Source: Fodinibius sp050117475
GTDB lineage: Bacteria > Bacteroidota > Rhodothermia > Balneolales > Balneolaceae
Assembly: GCA_050117475.1 (NCBI GenBank)
Contig: JASFMR010000048.1
Coordinates: 1-27,513, forward strand
Reading direction: 5' to 3'
Length of the DNA: 27,513 bases
Shown in pieces: positions 17,557 to 26,050 of this stretch. The first letter of the stretch is position 1, and every line of letters begins with the position of its first letter. The translations under genes and the position numbers were made by a program. The notes beneath the pieces were generated by a model. It was not told the origin of the DNA, did no database searches, and worked only from the letters and a program-made list of their open reading frames with translations.

Positions 17557-18360
17557 TTATTGAAAGGTGGTCACTCGGATATCCCCATTGATGACCTGCA
17601 GGTTTATGATTCCGCTGCCGTCACCCAGAGTGCCGGTGACCGATTGTTCCGAAATTTCGGGGTCCGACAAGTTCAGGCCGGCCAATGAAATATTACCGTT
17701 GTTAACACTTGCAGAAAATTTAGCCGAAGTTGTGTCGGGTATGGAGAGTTCTATTTTTCCATTAACCGTTGCATGAGTTATACGCCCCCCGGCGGGCATT
17801 ATAATTTGGCTTTTGATGGTGCCGTTGACCAGTGAGATATCTGCACTGGCAGCGATATTGATAAGTTCTATATCTCCATTTACCTGCTCGGATTTCGATT
17901 CTGCCTGCATACTCCCAATTGTAATAGAACCATTCACCTGGGAAACATTGGTTTTCCAGTTAGCAGGGACTGTGATATCGTAATCTACAATATAGTCACG
18001 TCCTCCTGTTTTACTTGGTTGGATCGTTTCTACCCGAATTTCACTACTGGTCTCAGAGACTTGAATTTTCAGGTCATCCAGGTGGTTGGAAGCATCCTCC
18101 TCACTTTCAGATCCTACTGTACGCTTACCCTTAACAATAACAGAACTCATACTGCCCCCTTTTATAGTGATGGTCCCATTAATAGCCCGCACACGAATTA
18201 AGCTTCGATTGTCGGGACTAATTTCATAAGAAAAGGCAGCCGAGGCCGTATGATCATTATTGTCTACGGAATTTCCATTATCATCAAATATTCCACAACC
18301 GATAACCGCTACCGACACAAGGAAAAAGGCGAGTATTTTTCTCGTATTATGTAATATCAT
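17557..18360 (-). CDS. DUF4097-type beta-helix lipoprotein
   Basis: The 267-aa protein starts with a lipoprotein signal (lipobox VIGC, Cys22), then a regular beta-strand region with about seven repeats of the pattern x-NG-x-[IL] (INGTI, VNGSI, VNGDI, VNGTI, VNGKI, NNGNI, INGDI). This is typical of the DUF4097 family, thought to fold as a beta-helix. Function is unknown; some relatives sit beside anti-sigma or regulatory genes, but none is seen here. It is the first gene ahead of the methyltransferase and is divergent from the K+ channel. Confidence 0.85.
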   Translation of the reverse strand: MILHNTRKILAFFLVSVAVIGCGIFDDNGNSVDNNDHTASAAFSYEISPDNRSLIRVRAINGTITIKGGSMSSVIVKGKRTVGSESEEDASNHLDDLKIQVSETSSEIRVETIQPSKTGGRDYIVDYDITVPANWKTNVSQVNGSITIGSMQAESKSEQVNGDIELINIAASADISLVNGTIKSQIIMPAGGRITHATVNGKIELSIPDTTSAKFSASVNNGNISLAGLNLSDPEISEQSVTGTLGDGSGIINLQVINGDIRVTTFQ

Positions 18361-18556
18361 TAGGTTTCTTGTCTGATTATAAAGGAATAATAAAATCTAT
18401 GCTCTGAAGAACTTTCGGGCTGGAAGGTTTTTCCGCTATGTTATGTAGGTAAATAGAAGGGACTGAAAAAGATTGCCGGATTATATTATCCAACAATTTT
18501 CATATTTAATCTTAAATTGGGTATAACTCTAAACACAATTACTATTCGGTTTAGAT

Positions 18557-19378
18557 ATGAGTCAAGAAGAGCAGTCAAGTTGGAAAAAAAAGCTTCACGA
18601 AATCATCTTTGAGGCCGATACCCAAACAGGAAAAGCCTTTGATGTTATTTTAATGTTGAGCATAGTCCTGAGTGTCATAGTTGTGATGCTCGATAGCATT
18701 GCTTCTTACCGGGCTCAATACAGTGACCTTTTTTATCAAATCGAATGGTTTTTTACCATTCTGTTTACCGTAGAATATGTATTGCGTATACTTTCCGTGC
18801 AGAAAGCCAGTGGGTACATCTTCAGCTTTTATGGGCTCGTAGACCTGTTTTCAATTTTGCCGACTTATGTCAGCATATTATTACCAGGCAGCCATTATTT
18901 CCTGGTGATTCGGGTTTTACGGGTATTGCGGGTTTTTAGAGTACTTAAATTTACGCAGTATCTTATTGAAGTAGACCAACTAAGAAAGGCTTTGGTCTCA
19001 TCACGCAGGAAAATCACTGTATTTATTTTTACGGTAGTGACCATCACTGTTATCGTAGGTTCCCTTATGTATGTAATTGAAGGAGCTGAGAATGGTTTCA
19101 CAAGTATTCCTCAAGGTATTTACTGGGCCATCGTAACGTTGACAACAGTCGGCTATGGGGACATTTCTCCGCAGACCCCCATAGGGCAGATGCTTTCAGT
19201 GGTGATTATGATACTCGGTTATGGAATTATTGCGGTGCCCACAGGCATTATGACGGTAGAATTGAGTCGCGCTCAGGCAATGGAGAGGACTACTGAGGTC
19301 TGCCCGTATTGTTCAAGGGAGGGGCACGATGCTGACGCTGTCTATTGCAAGTATTGTGGCGGCACATTGAATCCCTAA
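18557..19378 (+). CDS. Voltage-gated-type potassium channel with C-terminal zinc ribbon
   Basis: The 273-aa protein is a six-helix channel. The S4 helix carries Arg119, Arg122, Arg125, Arg128 and Lys131 at every third position. The selectivity filter TTVGYGD (196-202) sits between S5 and S6. The cytosolic tail holds a zinc-ribbon-like four-Cys motif (C249, C252, C264, C267), an uncommon addition compared with simple Kv-like bacterial channels. It could respond to voltage and possibly to zinc or redox state (inference). It is followed at 44 nt by nhaA, so the two ion-homeostasis genes are probably cotranscribed. Confidence 0.93.
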   Translation: MSQEEQSSWKKKLHEIIFEADTQTGKAFDVILMLSIVLSVIVVMLDSIASYRAQYSDLFYQIEWFFTILFTVEYVLRILSVQKASGYIFSFYGLVDLFSILPTYVSILLPGSHYFLVIRVLRVLRVFRVLKFTQYLIEVDQLRKALVSSRRKITVFIFTVVTITVIVGSLMYVIEGAENGFTSIPQGIYWAIVTLTTVGYGDISPQTPIGQMLSVVIMILGYGIIAVPTGIMTVELSRAQAMERTTEVCPYCSREGHDADAVYCKYCGGTLNP

Positions 19379-19422
19379 AATAAAGTAAATTATATTTTTA
19401 ACATTAGTCATCGGAGGTATGA

Positions 19423-20736
19423 GTGGCCATGAGAATGAAAAACCTATCCATCAATCCGCTGGCACCCTTCCAAGAGTTTTTCAAATCCGAAGCAACATCC
19501 GGTATTCTGTTACTTGCAACAGCAATCAGTGCATTGATTCTTGCCAACAGCCCCTTGGCGGACACTTATTTCGGCTTCTTTCAAACACATCTTAGGATAG
19601 GGGTTCCGGCTCTTACGATTGATAAGCCCCTTCTCTTATGGATTAATGACGGGCTGATGGCTATCTTCTTTCTTCTTATAGGATTGGAAATCAAGCGAGA
19701 ATTGAAATATGGAGAACTCTCAGATTTTAAATCCGCATTGGTCCCGTTCGTAGCGGCCATTGGGGGGGCGTTGGTGCCCGGAATAATCTTCTTCGCTCTT
19801 AACAGTGGTACAGAATTCACCCGTGGATGGGCTATTGCAATAGCTACCGATATTGCTTTTGCCCTCGGTATTTTGAACCTGCTTGGCTCCAGAGTGCCGA
19901 TATGGGCTAAGGTATTCCTGACCGCAGTAGCCGTGATAGACGACATTATTGCCGTCATTGTGATTGCCGTTTTCTACACCACAAGTATTGAATTGTCAGC
20001 GTTATTCATTGCGGGAGTATGTTTGGCGGTTCTGGTTATTATGAATGTAATGAACATCAGGCATCTGGGTTTATATCTAATTGTAGGGTTAATATTATGG
20101 GTTGCAGTACTTAAATCGGGCATACATGCTACTATAGCAGGAGTACTTCTTGGACTATGCATACCCGCGAGCCGTAGAATGAGCTTAGGAACGATTCTAC
20201 GTAAAGCGGAAGAATCCGTACAACTGCTTCAACGAGCATTTGAACATGACCAGGACGAATCCCGAGAGACCGCGTTAAACTACATGGAAAAAGTTGTGGC
20301 GGAATCTGAATCGCCGCTACACCGGCTGGAGCACCTGCTAAATCCCTGGGTGGCTTATGGTATTATCCCTATTTTTGCTTTTGCCAATGCGGGGGTGGCT
20401 ATAAATAGCGAGTTGGTGACCCAGGCCTTTTCCTCGTCGTTAACCTGGGGCATTTTGCTTGGACTCTTTGCTGGTAAGCAGATAGGGATCTTCTCATCCG
20501 CCTTGCTGATGAGGCTTCTAAAGTTAAGTGGTTTCCCGGATAAGAAAGGGACTTGGAAAATAATATACGGACTTGCCTGTTTAAGCGGGGTTGGATTTAC
20601 CATGTCCCTTTTTATCACCGGATTGTCATTTGAAACGGCGAATTATCTCGAGTATTCAAAGGTGGGCATCATTGTCGGATCGCTTCTGAGTGGTTTACTG
20701 GGATACTGGATATTGAAAAATGCTTTTAAGTTTTAA
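19423..20736 (+). CDS. nhaA: NhaA Na+/H+ antiporter
   Basis: The 437-aa protein has NhaA features: ATDIAFALGIL (141-151, including the conserved Asp143), the ion-binding pair Asp173-Asp174 in VIDDI, and helix-loop patterns and length expected for the family. It exchanges internal Na+ for external H+. GTG 19423 is chosen because GGAGG lies 5 nt upstream; ATG 19429 is in frame but 11 nt away. The charged segment at about 255-300 is typical of the family's cytoplasmic linker. It fits life in salty conditions. Confidence 0.95.
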   Translation: MAMRMKNLSINPLAPFQEFFKSEATSGILLLATAISALILANSPLADTYFGFFQTHLRIGVPALTIDKPLLLWINDGLMAIFFLLIGLEIKRELKYGELSDFKSALVPFVAAIGGALVPGIIFFALNSGTEFTRGWAIAIATDIAFALGILNLLGSRVPIWAKVFLTAVAVIDDIIAVIVIAVFYTTSIELSALFIAGVCLAVLVIMNVMNIRHLGLYLIVGLILWVAVLKSGIHATIAGVLLGLCIPASRRMSLGTILRKAEESVQLLQRAFEHDQDESRETALNYMEKVVAESESPLHRLEHLLNPWVAYGIIPIFAFANAGVAINSELVTQAFSSSLTWGILLGLFAGKQIGIFSSALLMRLLKLSGFPDKKGTWKIIYGLACLSGVGFTMSLFITGLSFETANYLEYSKVGIIVGSLLSGLLGYWILKNAFKF

Positions 20737-20775
20737 TTAATTGCATAGCAATTATATAGGGTAATCATATAAAAA

Positions 20776-20790
20776 TATCATTAAATGATA
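20776..20790 (-). terminator. Weak AT-rich hairpin downstream of the AhpD-like gene
   Basis: TATCATT and AATGATA form a near-perfect palindrome. On the minus strand it is followed by five T and more A/T. It lies between the convergent nhaA and AhpD-like genes and may end the latter. The stem is all A/T-rich, so confidence is low. Confidence 0.35.
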
Positions 20791-20820
20791 ATATCCCAAC
20801 GGGGAGGATAGTTGATCTCA

Positions 20821-21372
20821 TTACACATCAGTCTGCCAGCCGTATCCTTTATCAGCAAGAATAGCCCCGCGTTCATGGTAAACGGAATCATCGTTAGGGA
20901 TAGTGGTTGCCAGTCCATCCACATAGCGGTTGAACATGCAGAATGTAGCAGCAATCAAAACGGTATCGTGGATTTCCTGGTCTGTAGCTCCTTGTTCCCG
21001 GGCATTAGCTATATCTGCTTGTACCACATCCCGTCCGCTTTGTTGTACTTTGCCGGCAATGTTTAGCAGACTTTTTATCTTTGGATTCAATTCATTGTCT
21101 GCCCGGTCGTTTTTAACTCTTTCAATAAAATCGTAATCAACGTCCAGCAAATGTTTGGCTGTTGCTCCATGCGTATATTGGCAATATTGGCACTCATTCT
21201 TGCCGGAGACGTAAGTAGCAATTAACTCCCGTTCACCTTCCGACAGGGTTGAGTCACCTCGCAATAAGACCTGTGCCAGTTCTAAAAGAGGCTCGGCAGT
21301 TTCAGGGTAATTTTTCAATAGAGCAGCGATTCCAGGCAGGGAGTTCGTTAAATCAATATATGGCATAATCAT
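20821..21372 (-). CDS. Carboxymuconolactone decarboxylase/AhpD-like peroxidase-related protein
   Basis: The 183-aa protein contains the CxxCxxxH motif (Cys61, Cys64, His68 in ECQYCQYTHGA) of the AhpD-like group, with the preceding alpha-helical ATYVSGKN segment. Members use the two Cys to reduce peroxides or interact with peroxiredoxins. No peroxiredoxin gene is adjacent. The start could be the ATG at 21372 or the one at 21366. It converges on nhaA and stands alone. Confidence 0.9.
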   Translation of the reverse strand: MIMPYIDLTNSLPGIAALLKNYPETAEPLLELAQVLLRGDSTLSEGERELIATYVSGKNECQYCQYTHGATAKHLLDVDYDFIERVKNDRADNELNPKIKSLLNIAGKVQQSGRDVVQADIANAREQGATDQEIHDTVLIAATFCMFNRYVDGLATTIPNDDSVYHERGAILADKGYGWQTDV

Positions 21373-21539
21373 GGTTTAATTTAATTCAGCTTATTTTTTT
21401 AAAAAATTAGACCATTGTCAAGAATTAGGTGTCTGATTAGAGTTGAATTACACAGGAGAGCCATTGACTAGGTAATCATATGTTCTTAAACAGATACTTA
21501 TCTATTACGTAACAATATTTATATCAAATAATTAATAGA

Positions 21540-21959
21540 TTAATTTAAAGTATTTTTAAAGGACGGTGAAAAACAAAATGCCAGGATCAGTAAACCGACT
21601 ATTCCGTATACAAGTTGCAAAGGGGGCGTAGGCTGGTAGCCTATCATTACTATTTCAACACCTATCCATATTAGAAGGCCGATACCAATTGAAAGTGTTC
21701 CGAACCAGGCCCAGCGGTTACCGATCCACAGACCATAGTATACGATGACTGGAAATAGGCCGAGCACCAAAAATAGGATAAGTCCCGGTATGAAATAGTC
21801 CCTGAAGGGAGAATGTTCTAGCAGGCTGAGGGGCATGTTCAGCGACTGCCCCGTCGGGTCCCAAAGAAGATATGATCCCCCGTAAAGGCCACTGAGTGCC
21901 TGGAATGCTATTAAAAACAGCACGAGATAAAAATAAAAAGTACGCTGCTTTTTAGCCAT
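21540..21959 (-). CDS. Small four-helix membrane protein, unknown function
   Basis: The 139-aa protein has four hydrophobic helices and a conserved-looking loop after the first (YGGSYLLWDPTG, then LEHSPFRDYFIPG). I do not recognise a named family. No Shine-Dalgarno is visible. It is downstream of the cyclase remnant on the same strand. Confidence 0.65.
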   Translation of the reverse strand: MAKKQRTFYFYLVLFLIAFQALSGLYGGSYLLWDPTGQSLNMPLSLLEHSPFRDYFIPGLILFLVLGLFPVIVYYGLWIGNRWAWFGTLSIGIGLLIWIGVEIVMIGYQPTPPLQLVYGIVGLLILAFCFSPSFKNTLN

Positions 21960-22014
21960 TGAACACCATTTTTAGGTTACCGACATCAACATTTCATTTT
22001 ATAAATAGCGTATA

Positions 22015-22287
22015 TTAATCCTCAAAAACAGCTACTGCACGTATACCCGGCGACATTGTTTCTACGTCAAAGGCCGCAATTTCCTGTTCCCCAAGCCAAC
22101 GTGTGGTATCAGCCGTAATTCCCGGGCCATTTTGCCAATCGTTCGTTCCATAATTACGCCGGTAATGATCAGTATATAATAATACAGTATCTTCCTGTTG
22201 GATTTCAACTCCAGCTTTTGTGATAGCTTTTTTGATAGCCGCCCTATAATTTTTCTCCCAGTATTTCCCTGACGTCAATTTGATCAA
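22015..22287 (-). pseudogene. Remnant of a cyclase (kynurenine-formamidase-like) gene
   Basis: The frame of about 90 codons contains ITADTTRWLGEQEI and FDVETMSPG, which match the conserved middle of the PF04199 cyclase family (pGi..eta.WL.e.gv.avg.Dt). Full-length members are over 200 residues, so the N-terminal His-rich metal site and the C-terminal part are missing. The frame begins with TTG, and its first 44 nt overlap the 3' end of the nucleotidyltransferase gene. It is best read as a decayed fragment rather than a working enzyme; a short functional protein cannot be excluded. Confidence 0.6.
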
Positions 22288-22729
22288 CTGTTCTATTTAG
22301 TCCTTGCTTGTATTCAATTAAGTCCTTTTTGGGCATTATTGGTAATTTAATTCCTCTGAATTTTATGATAACAGATTGGGTAAAGTCAATATCTGCTTCC
22401 ACCCATTGGTTTTTGACAGAATTAAAGTACCGGGCATCATCTGCATCAGCCAATTCTATCTGCTGACCCTTGTAGTTGAGTTTCATGAACGTTAACTCCC
22501 AGTGTTCGTCACAGTAATGGGCCGGCCCGAATTCAATATAAGCCTGCAGTTCTGTTTCAAGTTTCTTGAGGGTGCTACCGGGTACATAGATATCGATATC
22601 ATGCAAAGGTCGTGATGAACCGAAACATTTCGCAGCTAATCCGCCTGCTATTTGATGGGGGATAGTTAGGCGATTTAATAATCCTTTGATCCATTTAATG
22701 GCTATAACGAGAGAGGATTTTTCTTGCAT
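22244..22729 (-). CDS. Nucleotidyltransferase-fold protein
   Basis: The 161-aa protein has the polymerase-beta-like nucleotidyltransferase signature GG (29-30), GS (37-38), then DxD at Asp44/Asp46 (HDIDIYV). Later, IELADADD near residue 91 may supply the third acidic residue. Such domains transfer nucleotides to proteins, RNA or antibiotics; the target is unknown. No HEPN or antitoxin partner gene is adjacent, so a toxin-antitoxin role is not supported. Its 3' end overlaps a cyclase remnant. Confidence 0.75.
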   Translation of the reverse strand: MQEKSSLVIAIKWIKGLLNRLTIPHQIAGGLAAKCFGSSRPLHDIDIYVPGSTLKKLETELQAYIEFGPAHYCDEHWELTFMKLNYKGQQIELADADDARYFNSVKNQWVEADIDFTQSVIIKFRGIKLPIMPKKDLIEYKQGLNRTVDQIDVREILGEKL

Positions 22730-22764
22730 GCATATATTTGGTTTGAACCAGGTTTATCATATAC

Positions 22765-23388
22765 CTAATCGGGCAAGCTAACCAACTTAAAGCCGTAATA
22801 GGCGTTTAGCAGGTATAATATACCGATCAGCGGTCCCACTGCAACGGCCTGAGCAAAGGTCACCATTCCCAAAAAGAGAGCGAGCATTCCAAGGGCACCA
22901 ATAATACTGATAAAAAATCCAAACAGGGCCAGCCATCTATTAATCAGAACATCGGTATAATAGATTCCAGCCAGTCCTGCCAAAAACAGCAGGTTGCTTA
23001 AACTGAAAATCCATGATGCAGTATCATTCATCATTGGAAACAGTATGGGCATTTCCGAATAATTGCTGGTGGCCAATGGATAGGCTCCAAGCATATAAGC
23101 ATACATTATTGTCATAATGATGTGAGCAAAAGCAATGATAATCCAGAAAATGGTACGTCTTTGCAGGGTAAATGCCCATGAAGAAACGCCAAGCAGTATA
23201 ACTGCCAAGGTTTCTATTCGCCATATTGTGGAAATTATGGGCCACCCCTTGAGCAACTCTTTGGTTTTGTCGGCATAGGAGCCCGAAGCAGGTTGGTATA
23301 CAACTATAAACGCGATCATGGATACGACAAAGAGCAGTGAGCCTGATATCCAGAGAATAGATGCTGTTTTATGATATTTTGTATCCAT
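22765..23388 (-). CDS. Six-helix membrane protein, unknown function
   Basis: The 207-aa protein has about six hydrophobic helices (8-30, 50-70, 78-98, 121-143, 150-170, 172-198) and few charged residues. I do not recognise a family. Its start region is preceded by a 9-bp inverted repeat at 23417-23461. The downstream neighbour is the nucleotidyltransferase gene, 35 nt away. Confidence 0.7.
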   Translation of the reverse strand: MDTKYHKTASILWISGSLLFVVSMIAFIVVYQPASGSYADKTKELLKGWPIISTIWRIETLAVILLGVSSWAFTLQRRTIFWIIIAFAHIIMTIMYAYMLGAYPLATSNYSEMPILFPMMNDTASWIFSLSNLLFLAGLAGIYYTDVLINRWLALFGFFISIIGALGMLALFLGMVTFAQAVAVGPLIGILYLLNAYYGFKLVSLPD

Positions 23389-23416
23389 GCTATTTAATTT
23401 TAACGATATCCCATTT

Positions 23417-23461
23417 CTAGGGAATGTTCATTTTACGTAGCATTTTGGGATGATTCCCTAG
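23417..23461. repeat. 9-bp inverted repeat, 27-nt spacer
   Basis: CTAGGGAAT at 23417-23425 is repeated in inverted form as ATTCCCTAG at 23453-23461. It lies 29-73 nt before the start of the minus-strand membrane protein and could be an operator or a leader hairpin. No T-run follows on either strand, so a terminator is unlikely. Confidence 0.55.
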
Positions 23462-23680
23462 TTATATTTCATCAACTAATGATTTTACCTTCGACAGCCA
23501 AATATATTTATTTCTTTTGTATAAATATATGATACTGATGATGTTATAGATAATAGAAAAAATGGAAAAATGCTTGGTAAAATTTAGTTTGGCATTATCC
23601 AGCAGCGATCCAAACTCTTTTTATAATTTTCAAACCAGTGGGCGGGTTCGGTAACCCTGTTATCGATTGTAAAAAAAAAT

Positions 23681-23749
23681 CCGTAACAGATTGTTATTTT
23701 TTATTTTATGACTTAATTATTTTATTAAAAAAAAGACAAAATGTTACGG
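23681..23749. repeat. 8-bp inverted repeat around a 53-nt AT-rich spacer
   Basis: CCGTAACA (23681-23688) and TGTTACGG (23742-23749) flank almost pure A/T sequence. It lies about 75-140 nt upstream of the ScyD-like gene and may mark paired regulator sites. Confidence 0.5.
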
Positions 23750-23823
23750 CCTCTGTCATCTATTCAGATTGGTTAAATACCCCTCCAAATAAATAAAACA
23801 ATCAATTAAGTGAGAGGGTAAAT

Positions 23824-25014
23824 ATGAATTATTCAAAGTCATTCGCTAGCTGTCTTCATTTATCAGAACTTAAGGGAATTCTATTCATGATGATTAGTTG
23901 TGTTGCTCTTTTGGTGTCATCATGTAGCGAGAAAGGAGTGAATCCCACAGAAACCGAGGCTGATATTGATCAGCCGACAATATCACAGAAAATTGTTCCC
24001 GGTGTTATTCTCAATACTAATTCTTCACGGGCTAAACAGGCCAGCCCAATGACAGAGAGAAACTCGAACGGCTTTGCCAGCCCGTTATTCGGCTTGGCAA
24101 CCGCTCCCAATGGTAATATTCTGGTGGCAGATGCCGGTGCTGGTGTAGCTTCGATTGACGGATATGCTGATATATCGTTGCCTGGTGTTACCGACATCAG
24201 TCCGCTGGGACGCGGATCCATGTGGGCCTCTACCGGGGCGGGAGCAGATCCCGAAGAGGATACCGGACAAGGCTTGTATCGACTATCGCAGGGAAACAAC
24301 CGTTTAATTGCCAATCTTTTTGCATTTGAAGACGCTAACGATCCCGACGGTATGGGAGTTGATTCGAATCCCTTCGATGTTCAGTCATTGGGGGGTAAGG
24401 CTGCACTTGTTGCTGATGCCGGGGCCAACGACCTGCTTAAAGTAGACAACCGTGGGCATATACAAGTTCTTGCTACCTTTCCCAATGAATTGGTCTCAAC
24501 GACCAATCTAAAAGATCTGCTTAACTGCAGTGCTGATGGAAATGATCTTTGTGATCTCCCGGATCAGATTCCGGCACAGGCTGTACCAACTAGCATAGCC
24601 AAGGATTCGGATGGGTATTACTATGTGGGTGAGCTGAAGGGTTTTCCGGCCCCGACGGGTGCCTCCAATATTTGGAAAGTTTCGCCCGGTGCTTCAGGGG
24701 TAGTATGCGGATCCAGTCCCGATTGCGTGAAAGCCTTTGACGGCGGTTTTACCTCGATCATCGATCTGGCATTCGGCCCTGATGGCTATCTCTATGTTGC
24801 TGAACTGGATGAACAAAGCTGGTTTGCTGTTGAGGAGCTTGGCGGCGGAGTAGGAGGAACGATCAACAAGTGTGATCTGGAAACCGGAACCTGCACGGAA
24901 GTGGCTACCGGGATTCCCATTTTGACTGCTATCACATTTGACAAAGACGGTGCTTTATGGGCAACAAAGAATGCACTCATTCCGGGAAGTGCAGAAGTGA
25001 TAAAAATACCCTAG
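23824..25014 (+). CDS. ScyD/ScyE-family beta-propeller lipoprotein
   Basis: The 396-aa protein has a lipoprotein signal with lipobox VSSC (Cys34), a short linker, then blades with repeated hydrophobic-DG/NG patterns (ATAPNGNILVADAG, KDSDGYYYVGEL, FGPDGYLYVAEL, TFDKDGALWAT). This fits the ScyD/ScyE-family propeller, first named from scytonemin gene clusters; the biochemical role in other bacteria is not known. Three Cys pairs at close spacing (LLNCSADGNDLC, CGSSPDC, CDLETGTC) look like disulfide hairpins, as expected outside the cytoplasm. GAGAGGG lies 6 nt before the ATG at 23824. It has its own 435-nt upstream region. Confidence 0.85.
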   Translation: MNYSKSFASCLHLSELKGILFMMISCVALLVSSCSEKGVNPTETEADIDQPTISQKIVPGVILNTNSSRAKQASPMTERNSNGFASPLFGLATAPNGNILVADAGAGVASIDGYADISLPGVTDISPLGRGSMWASTGAGADPEEDTGQGLYRLSQGNNRLIANLFAFEDANDPDGMGVDSNPFDVQSLGGKAALVADAGANDLLKVDNRGHIQVLATFPNELVSTTNLKDLLNCSADGNDLCDLPDQIPAQAVPTSIAKDSDGYYYVGELKGFPAPTGASNIWKVSPGASGVVCGSSPDCVKAFDGGFTSIIDLAFGPDGYLYVAELDEQSWFAVEELGGGVGGTINKCDLETGTCTEVATGIPILTAITFDKDGALWATKNALIPGSAEVIKIP

Positions 25015-25042
25015 CGCGTTTATACGAAACCTTTACCTACAA

Positions 25043-25072
25043 CGGGCCGGTATTTCTTATCATGCCGGCCCG
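25043..25072 (+). terminator. GC-rich hairpin downstream of the ScyD-like gene
   Basis: An 8-bp perfect stem, CGGGCCGG with CCGGCCCG, encloses a 14-nt loop 28 nt after the stop codon. The nearest T-run lies about 17 nt beyond, so it may stabilise the 3' end rather than act as a classic terminator. It sits between convergent genes. Confidence 0.5.
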
Positions 25073-25168
25073 GTAATTTAGGCATTCCTTTTTTTATTTT
25101 GAGTTGCGATGAGGAGTTGTCAATGAATAACCCTGGACTGCTTCAATAGAGATGTCGTATTATTCAGA

Positions 25169-25525
25169 TTAATCATTCGACCTATCCAGTTTTCTGTCAT
25201 CTCTTATTTCACCGATGTGATAATAGGCTATTATTTTCCCGATCAAATTATTCTTTACATAATACCATTCACTTACATCCAAGCTAAAATCTCCCTGAAT
25301 TGCCGTATAACGAACACAAGCCCTGTCTTTATTATAAATCTCATCGTGTATTTCAAAATGATAACCCAAGAATTTATCCTTGTTACCCTCAACCAGCTTT
25401 TGGTATTGCCTTTTGCCCTCAATGGTCCCAAAGGGGCTGGTATGGTTGAAATCTTCAGTGATCGGTAAATTGAGATAATCCCCGTTTTCCCATTTATGAA
25501 ACCATGTTTTTATTAGTTTCCTCAT
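25169..25525 (-). CDS. NTF2-like (SnoaL-type) small protein
   Basis: The 118-aa protein resembles the NTF2/SnoaL alpha+beta cone fold: an N-terminal helix with W-x-x-GD, then FNHTSPFGTIEGK, then alternating strands ending in a WYYVKNNLIGKI segment. Family members bind small ligands or act as isomerases or cyclases; the role here is unknown. It follows the DUF1801 gene on the same strand, 52 nt away. Confidence 0.8.
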   Translation of the reverse strand: MRKLIKTWFHKWENGDYLNLPITEDFNHTSPFGTIEGKRQYQKLVEGNKDKFLGYHFEIHDEIYNKDRACVRYTAIQGDFSLDVSEWYYVKNNLIGKIIAYYHIGEIRDDRKLDRSND

Positions 25526-25577
25526 TTCAATTATTCCATTTTGTTATTGAAAAAGTGCTTTAATCTTACTTATTAAC

Positions 25578-25898
25578 TCACTTCACTGTCTGGAGTAATT
25601 TTTTGATGTGCTCTTCATCGATTTCATCAACCGAATAAAGCTTAATATGGCGCATGTATTTACCCTGGCCTTCGAAGGAATTCAGTTCTTTTTTGGTGAG
25701 GCCCTTAATCGAAAAACCAATATTTACGTGATCTTTGAGTCCGACTAGGTAAAATTTGTCTTCGTACCAGGGGACACCGTTTTTAAATGATTCTTTCAAA
25801 CCGGGAAAGGTTTTCAATATAATCTTCCTTACTTTTTTGCATATCTCTTTCTGCGGAGAAGGAAGTTTCTCGAGATATCTTTGAACTTTTTCATTCAT
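25578..25898 (-). CDS. DUF1801 family protein
   Basis: The 106-aa protein matches the DUF1801 (YdhG-like) pattern: an N-terminal YLEKLPSPQKEI, then ESFKNGVPWY, HVNIGFS and a C-terminal GQGKYMRHIKL. Its function is not established; the fold is small alpha+beta. It is the first gene downstream of the TPP riboswitch, 152 nt away, but has no known link to thiamin. Confidence 0.88.
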   Translation of the reverse strand: MNEKVQRYLEKLPSPQKEICKKVRKIILKTFPGLKESFKNGVPWYEDKFYLVGLKDHVNIGFSIKGLTKKELNSFEGQGKYMRHIKLYSVDEIDEEHIKKLLQTVK

Positions 25899-26050
25899 TT
25901 CCTGTCCTTGTCTGTATGGCTTATCTCTCTTTTAAATGATTTAAAGCAACATGCAGAATTGTAATCATTAAGGCAATTAACTGTGCTGAATTATATAAAC
26001 AGGGCTGATAGCAGAGGCAGATAGGGAGCGTAGTATATTAAAAATAATAA

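Larger units (their letters stand above)
23389..23823 (+). other. Intergenic region of 435 nt between divergent genes
   Basis: No gene is seen. The stretch is AT-rich and holds three inverted repeats: 23417-23425 with 23453-23461, 23681-23688 with 23742-23749, and an imperfect one at about 23649-23665. It probably contains the promoters of both flanking genes; I could not place the promoter boxes. Confidence 0.6.

Noticed and set aside
22244..22729. Possible toxin-antitoxin nucleotidyltransferase (MNT/HEPN) pair
   Set aside because: No HEPN protein is encoded nearby; the adjoining frame is a cyclase remnant.
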